A stretch of DNA of 37,463 bases, taken from positions 1-37,463 of the forward strand of contig JAJPXC010000057.1 of assembly GCA_021205635.1 (NCBI GenBank), written 5' to 3'. Made by a program: the position numbers and the translations under genes. A model generated the notes under the pieces. The model saw only the letters and a program-made list of their open reading frames with translations, ran no database searches and had not been told where the DNA came from. This DNA is from Bacteroidales bacterium. Lineage in GTDB: Bacteria > Bacteroidota > Bacteroidia > Bacteroidales > Muribaculaceae. Shown here in pieces: positions 28,061 to 36,641 of this stretch (position 1 is its first letter; the number at the start of each line of letters is the position of its first letter).

Positions 28061-30796
28061 TTAGTCGGTCCAGGTGAGGTTCCAGATTGCCACGCGGTCC
28101 TTGTTGGAGGTCGACGCGTTGAGGCAATCGTTGACGATCTGAATCACGAAGTCGCCCGTGAGGTTGCACTCCATCGAGAACGAGTAGGCGTGCTTCTGCT
28201 CAATCGTGCTGCAAGTGACGGTCTGGGTCTTGACAACCGAGCCGTTCTGGAGGACGTTGACGGTGAACTGCGCCGAGGTCTCGGCGTAGGCGAAGCCGTA
28301 GTTGAACGTGAGCGTGCCGATGCCACCGGTGAGCGTGGGGCTGAGGATCTCGCCCGGGGTGGTCACCTTGCCGTTCATGCAGGGAGCCAAGGTCGACTCC
28401 GAGCCGATAAATTCAAACTTGGGATTGTTGTCGCCCGACGACGATCCGGAGAGGATGTTGCAGTTGGTGGCAGTCCAGCCGGTGGCGTTGGTGTAGGTAC
28501 CGTAGGTAGATTTGGCCACGCCGCCGTTGAACGTGTCGAAATCACCCTTGTAATCGCCCGTCGAGGGGGTGTCCGGGGTGTTGCCGCTACCGGGATCCTC
28601 GCCAGCCGCTCCCTCCAGGAAGAGGTAGGGCAGCGACGAGTCGGTTACGTCGGCGTAGGCGCCCCAGTTACCGTAGGAGGCCGAGTACTGGATGGTCTTG
28701 CCAGTGGCAACGTTGGTGATCTTGACGGTCTTGTCGGTGTTGAACGTGATGGTCCACACGCCGCCGGTTGCGGGCAGCGAGGTCGACACATTGAAGGAGT
28801 TGTAAGTGCCAGTCTGATAGATATAGCGGCCGTAGCTGTCCTTGAGGGTGTAGCCGCCGGTGGTCGACTCGATGGTCCAGCCGTTGACAGCGTCGAGGGT
28901 TACCTGGTTGCCGCTGACGGTGGCGGTGACATTGGGCAGGTAGCCGTAGGTGTAGGTCTCGGCCAGCGGGGCCACGCAGTTGGCGTCAAGGCCGATGGCG
29001 TAGAGCTTGCCGGAGGTTACCGACGACACGCGGCCAGCGGTGAACGTTCCGGTAGGAGTTACCGGGGTGTCGGGAGTGGTGCTGGTGCCGTCGAGGCTCC
29101 AAGCCGTACCATTCTTCAAGCCCGTCGTGCCGAAATAGGTGGTAATCTCGCCGTAGTAGGAGAGCTTCTTACCGAGGTTGCCGGGGTTGGTCGACAGGTT
29201 GACAGCCGTGCGCAGGTCGCCCGAGGGGAGCTGTACGGGGATGCACTTGTTGATGTTGGTCTCATCGGCGGTGTTGGCGATGATGACGTTGGTCTGCACA
29301 GCACCGTCAGCGCCGATTACGGCCTCCGAGAAGGTCTTGTCGGGGATGTAGCCCACGATGTAGCCGGCTACCCAAACGTTGCTGCCAGTGGCGGCGCCGC
29401 TCAGCACTTGCGAGGTGGAGTAAGGCGACGACTCTGAGCCGTTACCATCGGCGATGCCAGAGGTGTCCTCAAGTTGCAGGCCTTCGATGCGGAACTCGCT
29501 GACTGTGCCGTTGTTGCCGGTGATTCCGGGCGAGGACAGCACCTTGCCGAGGACGCCCTTGAGCCAGATCTGCTTGTTGAGGTTGTCGGGGTTGTCGCGC
29601 AGGTTGCCGTAGGTGCGCAGGTCGGAGCCCTGAGGCAGCTCGATGACGAGGCACGAGGCAATGCTCAGCGGGCTCTCGGCGCTGTAAGGCACGGGGCCCA
29701 CAACCATCGTGTTGGCCAGGGTGGCGTCGGCGCCCCATTCGATATCACTGTTGGAGGTAATCTTTGTAACCTCGGGAGCAACGGTGCCCACGATGTAACC
29801 CGAAACCCAAACTTTGTCGGTAGGCTCCGTGCCGGCGTTGATCAGCTCGACGGCCTCATCGACGGTGTAGGGATTGCCCTCGTCACCCTTAGGCACGGTG
29901 GGGTTGCCAAAGTTCATGCAGCCGTTGTAGGCGTTGAGGATCAGCTGCCACTTGGTGCCGGAGGAGGAGCCGGTGTCGTAGTAGGAAAGGATACCCACGA
30001 CGTCGCCGTAGCCCTCGGGGCAGGTCTTGTTCCAGAAGTTGGAGTAGCCTGAGGTGCGCACGATGATGGTTTGGTCGCCGTTGATGTCCTCGAGGGTCTG
30101 GTTGCCGTTCTCGTGGTAGGTGGAGAAGGTGCCGGTGCCACCCTCAACGAATTTCACGTTGTTGAAGCGCACCAATTGGCTCTGTAGGGCGATCAGGCTC
30201 TCGGTGGAGTTGGCGATCTCCGAGAAGTTGTCGAAGGTGATGGTGTCGTTGAGCGACGGCTGGGGGAGCCCGTTGAGCTCGGCATGATCCTGGAAGAACT
30301 CAGGCGACATGAACGAGGCCTGGGTGCCCCCGTTGTAGTCCTCGGGGTAGCCCAATTGCTCCAAGCCGCAGTACTTGCCGATGTACATGCCCGTAAGGTC
30401 AATGACGATCTCCTGGCCCAGACGATAGTTGACGTAGAGGCTATACTTGTTGATCGACATGGAGATGCAGGTGCGATCGTCGCCGTAGGCGTTTTGGATC
30501 ACAAGGCTCTTGAATACGTTGGAAGCCTCGTCGGAGGAAACCACGCGACCCGAGATCACCACCTTGTCGCCTGAGAAAGAAGGCATTTTCTGCTTCAATC
30601 CCTCGACGGTGATCTGCTCGGTATAGTTGAGGCCGTCCTGCCAGTAGGCGGTTTTCAGGTCCTTGATGGAGATGTTGGCCTGGAGTGTGGCGTGGGGCAC
30701 AAGGCTCTCAGGTGAAGGCGCGTCGATATGGTCCTGGCAAGCGGTGAGGCCCAGGGCGGCGATCGCGAGAGCTATGGTATATTTAATCAGTTTCAT
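28061..30796 (-). CDS. Large surface lipoprotein with DUF5689 and DUF6359-like domains
   Basis: A 911-residue lipoprotein: signal peptide with lipobox GLTAC, lipidated Cys20. The domain order I see is a DUF5689-like domain (about 35-300, VVISGRVVSSDEASNVFKSL and later EGYGDVVGILSYY); two DUF6359-like repeats (about 308-445 and 456-570), each with a VWV(S/A)GYIVG strand and an (V)QLPxGDLRT-type strand; a 140-residue module (595-727) shared with the neighbouring lipoprotein; a Pro/Thr/Ser/Gly linker; and a C-terminal beta-sandwich-like domain (748-911). Two of these families are of unknown function. It is the third gene of the operon with a TonB-dependent receptor and is followed by a terminator. 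A role in binding an extracellular ligand is inferred from location and architecture; the ligand is unknown. Confidence 0.9.
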   Translation of the reverse strand: MKLIKYTIALAIAALGLTACQDHIDAPSPESLVPHATLQANISIKDLKTAYWQDGLNYTEQITVEGLKQKMPSFSGDKVVISGRVVSSDEASNVFKSLVIQNAYGDDRTCISMSINKYSLYVNYRLGQEIVIDLTGMYIGKYCGLEQLGYPEDYNGGTQASFMSPEFFQDHAELNGLPQPSLNDTITFDNFSEIANSTESLIALQSQLVRFNNVKFVEGGTGTFSTYHENGNQTLEDINGDQTIIVRTSGYSNFWNKTCPEGYGDVVGILSYYDTGSSSGTKWQLILNAYNGCMNFGNPTVPKGDEGNPYTVDEAVELINAGTEPTDKVWVSGYIVGTVAPEVTKITSNSDIEWGADATLANTMVVGPVPYSAESPLSIASCLVIELPQGSDLRTYGNLRDNPDNLNKQIWLKGVLGKVLSSPGITGNNGTVSEFRIEGLQLEDTSGIADGNGSESSPYSTSQVLSGAATGSNVWVAGYIVGYIPDKTFSEAVIGADGAVQTNVIIANTADETNINKCIPVQLPSGDLRTAVNLSTNPGNLGKKLSYYGEITTYFGTTGLKNGTAWSLDGTSTTPDTPVTPTGTFTAGRVSSVTSGKLYAIGLDANCVAPLAETYTYGYLPNVTATVSGNQVTLDAVNGWTIESTTGGYTLKDSYGRYIYQTGTYNSFNVSTSLPATGGVWTITFNTDKTVKITNVATGKTIQYSASYGNWGAYADVTDSSLPYLFLEGAAGEDPGSGNTPDTPSTGDYKGDFDTFNGGVAKSTYGTYTNATGWTATNCNILSGSSSGDNNPKFEFIGSESTLAPCMNGKVTTPGEILSPTLTGGIGTLTFNYGFAYAETSAQFTVNVLQNGSVVKTQTVTCSTIEQKHAYSFSMECNLTGDFVIQIVNDCLNASTSNKDRVAIWNLTWTD

Positions 30797-30810
30797 AATC
30801 AGTGCCTAAA

Positions 30811-32109
30811 TTAATTGATGGTGTAAAGGTTGGGGTTCACGCCACTCTGCGAGGAGTAGGCTCCGTAGGAAGAGTAGCTCGACGAGTACTGGATCCACTT
30901 GCTCATGGCAAGGTTGGTGATGCGGAAGGTGCCGTCGGTTTGCGGCTCGACGCTCCACACGCCTCCAGCGGCCGGGATGGTGGTGGACACGTTGAACGAG
31001 TTGTAGGTTCCCTCCATGAACATGTACTTGTCGTTGCCGTCCTTGAGGTAGTAACCGCCGGTAGCGGCCTCGAGGGTGAACGCGGCGTCCTCATCGGCCT
31101 CAATCTGGTCGTCGTTGATGGTGGCATCGGCGGTGTACATCCAGCCGTAGGTGCCGGAAACGGGTTGGGCGATCTTGTCACCAGCCACGATCAGGAACTT
31201 GGTGCCAACCGAGGGTACCGTGGTGGTCAAGGTGAACTTGGTAGGCTCCTTAACGGTCCAGTCGTAGCCCTTCAGGCCGTCGAGGTTGACAATCAGGAAC
31301 TGCCAGCCATAGGTGCCGTAATAGGAGAGGATACCGGTAGCGTCGCCGTAGCCCTGGGGCATGATGGTAGTGCAGAAGGAGGCGTAACTCGAGTTGCGCA
31401 CGAGCAGTTGCTTGCCGGTTTCGTCGATGAGGTAGCGGTTGGTCGAAGAGCTGGAGTCGCTGAAGGGGAGCGAGCCGCCGCCGTCGAAGCGCACGTTCTT
31501 GATTCTTACCAAGGTGGATTGCCATTGCTTGCGGCCCTCAACGGTCTTTGCGGCCTCGTCAAGCTCGGGGATGGTCACCTCGAGGGTGTCAACAGCTGCC
31601 CAGTTGGCCAGGCCCACGGCCCAAGCGTGCTCGGCAAACTCATCCTCGTCGGCGAACGTCATCGACGGCGAGCCGTTGTAGGTGCCGAGACCTCCGAGCT
31701 GGAAGAGGTTGTTGTACATGCCCGCATAGAGGCCGGTACAGTTGATCATCACAAGCTGGCCGAATTGGTAGGTCTGGTACAGGTCGTAGGCGTTGACGCC
31801 GATGGTCAAAGCCTCGTGGGTGGTCACATCCTGAATCATGAACGACTTGTAGATATTGCCGGTGGAATCGGAGGAGATCACGCGACCCATGATCACGATG
31901 TCCTCGCCATCGGCGTTCTGGCCGATAAGGGTGGCCGAGTTGGTCTCGGTGCTCCAGAACATGTCCTTTAGCTCGTTGATGGTGGTGTTGGCGGTCATGC
32001 CGGCCGGGGGCTCAGGCATGTAGGGGGGCGTCTCCCAATTGTCGTCGCAGGAGGAGAGCCCGACGAAGGCCATCAAAGCGGCCGATATATATAATAATGT
32101 CTTTTTCAT
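30811..32109 (-). CDS. DUF5689 surface lipoprotein
   Basis: A 432-residue lipoprotein: signal peptide with lipobox GLSSC, lipidated Cys21, followed by CDDN. Residues 40-275 are a DUF5689-like domain (ELKDMFWSTETN, then IVIMGRVISSDSTGNIYKSF and QGYGDATGILSYYG), matching the first domain of the downstream 911-residue protein. Residues 290-432 form the shared module with GGYYLKDGNDKYMF and GTYNSFNVSTTIP. It lies 42 bases after the receptor gene and 14 bases before the larger lipoprotein, so the three are one operon. It may act as a SusD-like partner on the receptor, but it shows no SusD-type helical repeats. No enzymatic motif seen. Confidence 0.9.
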   Translation of the reverse strand: MKKTLLYISAALMAFVGLSSCDDNWETPPYMPEPPAGMTANTTINELKDMFWSTETNSATLIGQNADGEDIVIMGRVISSDSTGNIYKSFMIQDVTTHEALTIGVNAYDLYQTYQFGQLVMINCTGLYAGMYNNLFQLGGLGTYNGSPSMTFADEDEFAEHAWAVGLANWAAVDTLEVTIPELDEAAKTVEGRKQWQSTLVRIKNVRFDGGGSLPFSDSSSSTNRYLIDETGKQLLVRNSSYASFCTTIMPQGYGDATGILSYYGTYGWQFLIVNLDGLKGYDWTVKEPTKFTLTTTVPSVGTKFLIVAGDKIAQPVSGTYGWMYTADATINDDQIEADEDAAFTLEAATGGYYLKDGNDKYMFMEGTYNSFNVSTTIPAAGGVWSVEPQTDGTFRITNLAMSKWIQYSSSYSSYGAYSSQSGVNPNLYTIN

Positions 32110-32151
32110 CGTTGTAATGCTTTATGAAAAGTGGGGTACTGCTTTGATGGC

Positions 32152-34953
32152 TTAGAAACGAACTCCGACGTTGAAGAACACGCGGATTCCCTGGGCGTAG
32201 AGGTAACGGTTGGGGTACTTGGTTCGCGTGTAGTTATCGGTGTCGATACGACCCTGCTGGTAAGCGTAGGTCACCACGTCCTTGTTGTTGAGGATGTTGT
32301 TGATGTTGAGGTTGAAGTTCATCGACACCTTGCGGTTGATGTACAAGAGCTTGCCGATCGACACGTTCAAGGTGAACGCGTTTTTCAGCTTGTCCTGACG
32401 GGTGAAATCTTTTACCTTCTTCTCGAGGAGCGATTCCTGGTCGGCGGCGTTGCCGTTGGAGGCGTCGGTGATGTCGCCGAGCACCTTGTAGAAGTCGCTG
32501 ATCTCCTCATGGTAGATAGGAGCGAGGTTGACGTAAGCGTCGCCCTGCCATGTAGCGTTGATGTTGAAGAACCAGGAGTGGGGAGCGGCCCAGTCGAGGC
32601 CGATGTTGCCGGCCACTTGGGGCGTTGAGCCTACATAATAGTTTTTCAAGTAAATAGTGTTGGTGACGTCCTCGTACATACCGTTCTCAAACGAGCGCGT
32701 GCCCTCGGGGTTGTTCTTGTACTGGTAGCGAGCATAGGTGCCGGCTGCCGTAGCTGTCAACGACGAGGTGATACGATAAGCGGCACCCAGCTCAACGCCC
32801 TTGAATTCCTTCTTCACGTCGGCAAGAACGAAGTTGGTGTAGGTCGAATAGCGGTCGTCGTAGAACGATGAACGCTCCGTTCCGTGGGTCATCACGGTGT
32901 AGAAGCCCGAGATGGCGCCGCGGAATTTACGATAGTTCCAGCCGTAGGTAAGGTCGGCGGCGATGATACGCTCGCTCTCGGGGTTGGCCACCGAGGTGTC
33001 CTTGATACGGGGAGAGATGTAGAGATTGTCAACCAGCGGGGCGCGGGTCTCGTATTCGGCGTGGGCCATCAGGAAGTTGTGGCCGTCGATTTTGAATGTG
33101 GCACCAGCCTTGATGGCGGCGTTGTCGAATTGATGTTTCTGGCCCCAGCCGAGCGAGTTCTCGGGAGCGCGGCCGTTGCGCATCTTGCCGTTACGCTGAT
33201 ACTGGGTGAATCCCAGACTCAGGGCGTAGTTGATGTCCCAGCGAGGCAGGGTGATCATGTTTTGGATCCATGCGCCAGCCTTGAAGGCGTCGATGTTGTA
33301 GTTGTAGCCGAAGCGGTCGCCTACGCCCACGCGCTTGTTGGGGTTGTCGAGGTCGTTCTGCAGCATGTCGGGATCTAGGGTGATCTCGCGGTCGCTGAAC
33401 GGGTCGATATCAATCCAGAACTCGCCGCCCAACAGGTCGCGGATGGTCTTGTAGTACATGGCGCGGGTGAAATTGAAGTTGGCGCCGGCTTGCAAGGAGA
33501 TTTGGTCGTTGATGCGGTGGTTGAGGTAGGTGTTGAACATCGCGTTGAACTGATTGCTGTGGCGCTTCTCCTGGATGTAGCTCGAGCCTTTCTTGTCGGC
33601 CTCCGAGAGCGTCTTGTTCTGCTCGTTGTTCAAGTAGTTGATTTGGTAGAGGTTATCCCAGTTGATTTGGGAGATTTGACCCGATTTCCACTGCTGGGTG
33701 TAGAGCTCACTCTGCTCTGTTGCCTCGCCGTTGTCGCCCAGATAGTAGGAGGGCAGGTAACGGTAGTAGGTAGGGTTGGGGTCGTTGGCGTTATACCAGT
33801 TGAGGGCCGACGACGAGTAGTTGACCCAGCGCACGCCCACGCCAGTGTTGAGGGTTGTCTTCTGGTCCTTGTAGATCCAGTTGAGCATCATCGTGGGGTC
33901 GAAGCTCTCGATGATACGAGCCGAGCGTTTCTTGCCGTCCTGCCAGCCCCAGTTGGGGTTGTAGAGGTTGTCGCCCACCAGGTCGTAAACCTCCTGATAG
34001 GTGGGCGAGCCACCAGCGCGCTGTGTGGGGCCACCGAAAGCGGTAAACGAGATCGAGTTTTGGGGGTCGAGGATTTTCTCCAACGAGAAGAACACGCCAC
34101 CCGAGTTGTAGAACGACCCGGGCACCTCGCCCTCCTTGGCGTAACGGCCGATAGCGGCGAGGGTCCAAGCCCAGCCATCGGCGTTGACGCCCGACGAGTA
34201 GGAGGCCATGGCGCGGAACATGTAGTTGGAGTTGGTGTAAGCGGCCGAGCCGTTGAAGCCCGGGGCGTAGGTCGACGCCTGGGTGTTGTAGTTGACGGCG
34301 CCGCCAATGTCACCGAAGCCGTAGGCCGAAGCACCCATGCCCAGCGTGGTGGTCTTGTTACGGAATGCGCGGGAGGTCAAGCCCATCAAGGTGGAGAAAT
34401 TGAAGCGGCCGCGCACGATGTCGTTGAAACTCATGCCGTTGATGTACACTTGCTGGTACTCGGAATTGTAACCGCGGTAACGGAAGTACATCGGGCCGAA
34501 ATTGTAGCTCGCCGTCGAGTAGTAAACGTCGTCGGCAGCGCCGGTCAAGGCCGAGAGGGCCTGCGAGTTGCCCTCCTCGTCCTCGAGAATCTGCGAGTCG
34601 AAGAGCAAGTCGGCATGCTCGTCGTAATAGTCGCCGCCGATAGTCTCGCTGTACAGCTTCACCACTCCAGCGTTGACTGTTTGGTTGTTGTAAAGCTCAA
34701 GCGCGCGGCTTCCGGCGGCATAGCCGTCGGCGATGAAGATCACCACCGTCGCGCCTGGATTTAAGTTGCTCACACTGAAGTCGCCGGCCAGGCCCGAGGT
34801 GCCTTGTGCCGACTGGTTGCTGAAGGAGACGTTGGCCCCCTGGATGGGATTGCCCGTGTCGGCATCCACCACCTGGCCTGTCACAGCGGCTGTCTGCGCC
34901 ATGGACGTCAACGCCCCTGACAGCGATAGCAGTAAAAACAGTTTTAGCTTCAT
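32152..34953 (-). CDS. TonB-dependent outer-membrane receptor
   Basis: Outer-membrane transporter of 933 residues. A signal peptide ends near SMAQ (about residue 19). Residues 22-95 form a carboxypeptidase-regulatory-like beta-sandwich (VTGQVVDADTGNPIQGANVS), common ahead of Bacteroidota receptors. The plug domain follows (about 110-240), with MYFRYRGYNSEYQQVYINGM and SAYGFGDIGGAVNY. The rest is a beta barrel ending in the membrane-insertion signature GIRVFFNVGVRF with terminal Phe. It is energised by TonB-ExbBD. No SusD gene follows; instead two DUF5689 lipoproteins share its operon, so it is a receptor with non-canonical partners. The substrate cannot be read from sequence. Confidence 0.95.
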   Translation of the reverse strand: MKLKLFLLLSLSGALTSMAQTAAVTGQVVDADTGNPIQGANVSFSNQSAQGTSGLAGDFSVSNLNPGATVVIFIADGYAAGSRALELYNNQTVNAGVVKLYSETIGGDYYDEHADLLFDSQILEDEEGNSQALSALTGAADDVYYSTASYNFGPMYFRYRGYNSEYQQVYINGMSFNDIVRGRFNFSTLMGLTSRAFRNKTTTLGMGASAYGFGDIGGAVNYNTQASTYAPGFNGSAAYTNSNYMFRAMASYSSGVNADGWAWTLAAIGRYAKEGEVPGSFYNSGGVFFSLEKILDPQNSISFTAFGGPTQRAGGSPTYQEVYDLVGDNLYNPNWGWQDGKKRSARIIESFDPTMMLNWIYKDQKTTLNTGVGVRWVNYSSSALNWYNANDPNPTYYRYLPSYYLGDNGEATEQSELYTQQWKSGQISQINWDNLYQINYLNNEQNKTLSEADKKGSSYIQEKRHSNQFNAMFNTYLNHRINDQISLQAGANFNFTRAMYYKTIRDLLGGEFWIDIDPFSDREITLDPDMLQNDLDNPNKRVGVGDRFGYNYNIDAFKAGAWIQNMITLPRWDINYALSLGFTQYQRNGKMRNGRAPENSLGWGQKHQFDNAAIKAGATFKIDGHNFLMAHAEYETRAPLVDNLYISPRIKDTSVANPESERIIAADLTYGWNYRKFRGAISGFYTVMTHGTERSSFYDDRYSTYTNFVLADVKKEFKGVELGAAYRITSSLTATAAGTYARYQYKNNPEGTRSFENGMYEDVTNTIYLKNYYVGSTPQVAGNIGLDWAAPHSWFFNINATWQGDAYVNLAPIYHEEISDFYKVLGDITDASNGNAADQESLLEKKVKDFTRQDKLKNAFTLNVSIGKLLYINRKVSMNFNLNINNILNNKDVVTYAYQQGRIDTDNYTRTKYPNRYLYAQGIRVFFNVGVRF

Positions 34954-35098
34954 AAGGAGTTATTGATCAGATTGTTGAATTTTCCTTTAAGGGTTGCTAT
35001 TAGTGTAGGTTAACTCTGTTCCGTGTCGTCTGTTAGGCTGCAGCGCGCCAGCGAACATCGGTCTAACGGCTGCTTCGTGCATGGACTACTTGGAACGC

Positions 35099-35130
35099 CA
35101 AATTTACGCATTTTTTTTTTTAAAATTCAA
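35099..35130 (-). promoter_or_regulatory. Promoter of the receptor/lipoprotein operon
   Basis: On the minus strand TTG (35130-35128) is followed after 21 bases by TAAATTTG (35106-35099), a full match to the Bacteroidota -7 consensus TAnnTTTG. The spacer contains a run of A residues. The start of transcription would be near 35092, about 140 bases before the receptor start codon. Confidence 0.75.
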
Positions 35131-35289
35131 TTTTCACTAAGAATTTTAATTTGCGACGTGTTTTGTGAAATAATTTAAACTTCCATCACAGCATTTTTAA
35201 CAACTTTTATCCATAAAAAGTTCCCGCTCCCCTAACGGCTTCTCCCCTTTTGCGTCGTTATCACGTTATTACGATGACATCCCTTCGAG

Positions 35290-35322
35290 GCGTTAAAGCC
35301 TTAAAGCGTTAAAGCGTTAATC
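35290..35322. repeat. Short TTAAAGC-type tandem repeat
   Basis: Four nearly identical 7-8 base units (TTAAAGCC, TTAAAGCG, TTAAAGCG, TTAA) in tandem. Similar low-complexity units occur in the glyS-valS spacer. No function is evident. Confidence 0.6.
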
Positions 35323-35365
35323 CCTCCCCTGTATTCCACAATTTTTCGAAATTTTCCCCCAAAAA

Positions 35366-35397
35366 TTTGGAAAATCGTAAAAGACGCGCTAAATTCG
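35366..35397 (+). promoter_or_regulatory. Promoter of xerC-hpf
   Basis: TTTG at 35366-35369, a 20-base spacer, and TAAATTCG at 35390-35397 (one mismatch from TAnnTTTG). Transcription would start near 35403, only about 16 bases ahead of the xerC start codon. Confidence 0.65.
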
Positions 35398-35418
35398 CTT
35401 TCGAGAAACCTGCATGGC

Positions 35419-36309
35419 ATGATCACCGACTTTCTCACATACCTGGAAAACGAGCGCGGCTACTCCCCGCTGACTATCGCTGCCTACCGCAACGACCTGA
35501 AGCAATGGGCCGATTTCGCCACCAACGGAAGCCCCGACGACCTCCAACCCTTGGACATGACCCTCAACGACTTGCGCCAATGGGTAGCCGAGCTGGCTTC
35601 ACAACACGTCGGGGCCACCTCCATCCGCCGCAAGGTCTCTTCTCTCAAGGCTTTCTTCCGGTTCCTTCAGGAACGCCACGGCCTAATCGACAACCCCACC
35701 GAGGGCCTCACCCTTCCCAAAAAATCCAAGCATCTCCCCTCCTACGCCCGATCGGAGGAGACCGCCGTCATGCTCAACGACGAGATCGACCTCCAGGACC
35801 TGCGAGAGGTGCGCGACCGATTGATCACCCTCGCCCTTTACTCCACCGGTATGCGCTGCTCGGAATTAACCGGCCTCCTCGACCGCGACGTCGACACCGC
35901 CCGGGGCCAGCTACGCGTCACCGGTAAGCGCAACAAGGAACGGGTAATCCCCTTCGGCCAGGAGCTTGGCGAACTCATCGACACCTACCGCGAGCTCCGC
36001 GACACAAGGCTCGGCCCCTCCGACACCCTGCTATGCGCCGACGACGGCCGCCCTCTGAACCGTTCAACGGTTTATCGGGTTGTACATAATGGGATGCTCA
36101 ACGCCGGTATCCACGCCTCGCAGCTCAGCCCCCACGTGCTTCGGCATTCCTGCGCAACCGACCTACTCAACGACGGCGCGCAATTGACCTCAGTACAGCA
36201 ACTCCTAGGCCACCAAAGCCTTATGACCACTCAGATTTACACTCATATCACATACCGTGAGCTAAAACAAAATTATCAACTGGCGCATCCCCGCGCCCTT
36301 AAACATTGA
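35419..36309 (+). CDS. xerC: Tyrosine recombinase, XerC/XerD type
   Basis: Site-specific recombinase of 296 residues, the normal Xer length. Residues 1-90 are the core-binding SAM-like domain (FLTYLENERGYSPLTIAAYR). The catalytic domain carries the full set: Arg146 (GMRCSEL), Lys170 (VTGKRNKER), His239 and Arg242 (PHVLRHSCATDLL), His265 (LLGHQSL) and nucleophile Tyr274 (TQIYTH). It probably resolves chromosome dimers at dif; an integrase of a mobile element is less likely, because the same recombinase-hibernation factor pair is typical of Bacteroidota chromosomes and no element ends are seen. The XerC versus XerD assignment rests on that context. The alternative ATG at 35413 is closed by an immediate stop. 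Confidence 0.9.
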   Translation: MITDFLTYLENERGYSPLTIAAYRNDLKQWADFATNGSPDDLQPLDMTLNDLRQWVAELASQHVGATSIRRKVSSLKAFFRFLQERHGLIDNPTEGLTLPKKSKHLPSYARSEETAVMLNDEIDLQDLREVRDRLITLALYSTGMRCSELTGLLDRDVDTARGQLRVTGKRNKERVIPFGQELGELIDTYRELRDTRLGPSDTLLCADDGRPLNRSTVYRVVHNGMLNAGIHASQLSPHVLRHSCATDLLNDGAQLTSVQQLLGHQSLMTTQIYTHITYRELKQNYQLAHPRALKH

Positions 36310-36316
36310 GATAATT

Positions 36317-36607
36317 ATGGATATTAGAATTCAAGCCATCCACTTCGACGCCAGCGAGCGTCTGGTAGCGTTCATCAACAAGAAGGCCGAGCGCCTGGGT
36401 CGTCACGTGCCCGACGCAACCGGCGTGGACGTTACGCTGAAGGTAGTGAAACCCGAAACCGCAAACAACAAGGAGGCAGTGGTCAAGGTGACCCTCCCCT
36501 CCCACGACGACATAGTGGCCAACAAGGTGGCCGACACCTTCGAAGAAGCAATCGACGTCTGCCTCGAAGCCATCGAGCGGCAGATAGCCAAAAAGAAAGA
36601 CAAATAA
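36317..36607 (+). CDS. hpf: Ribosome hibernation-promoting factor, short form
   Basis: Ribosome-associated protein of 96 residues, the short HPF/RaiA (YfiA) type, which binds the 30S decoding channel when growth stops. It begins MDIRIQAIHFDASERLVAFI, has the beta strands around DVTLKVVKPETANNKEAVVK, and a final helix FEEAIDVCLEAIERQIAKKK. It lacks the C-terminal dimerisation domain of long HPF, so it would need a partner for 100S formation or act like RaiA. It lies 7 bases after xerC, in one operon, and is followed by a strong terminator. Confidence 0.93.
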   Translation: MDIRIQAIHFDASERLVAFINKKAERLGRHVPDATGVDVTLKVVKPETANNKEAVVKVTLPSHDDIVANKVADTFEEAIDVCLEAIERQIAKKKDK

Positions 36608-36640
36608 AAAGAGGGGGCCTCGCGAGGCCCCCTCTTTTTT
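36606..36640. terminator. Bidirectional intrinsic terminator
   Basis: A perfectly palindromic 24-base sequence (36611-36634; half-site GAGGGGGCCTCG) has five A residues on its left and six T residues on its right. It therefore works as a terminator for hpf on the plus strand and for the convergent beta-barrel gene on the minus strand, whose stop codons lie 4 and 8 bases from the stem. Confidence 0.93.
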
Positions 36641-36641
36641 A

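Larger units (their letters stand above)
34954..35418. other. Divergent regulatory spacer
   Basis: This 465-base AT-rich region separates the receptor operon from xerC and holds one promoter for each direction. On the receptor side there is a leader of about 140 bases with weak complementary patches (GTTAG/CTAAC around 35030-35075). At 35290-35322 there are four short units of TTAAAGC type. I found no coding sequence, tRNA or recognised riboswitch. Confidence 0.6.

Noticed and set aside
28052-29437. 461-residue open frame antisense to the large lipoprotein gene
   Set aside because: Composition follows the complementary strand; no signal, motif or promoter. Similar long antisense frames over the receptor gene were dropped for the same reason.
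34970-35092. Riboswitch (for example cobalamin) in the receptor leader
   Set aside because: The leader of about 140 bases shows only weak complementary patches and no conserved box I recognise.
35419-36309. Tyrosine recombinase as integrase of an integrative element
   Set aside because: Size, full Xer motifs and adjacency to hpf point to the chromosomal Xer system; no attachment-site duplication, tRNA or mobilisation gene is nearby.
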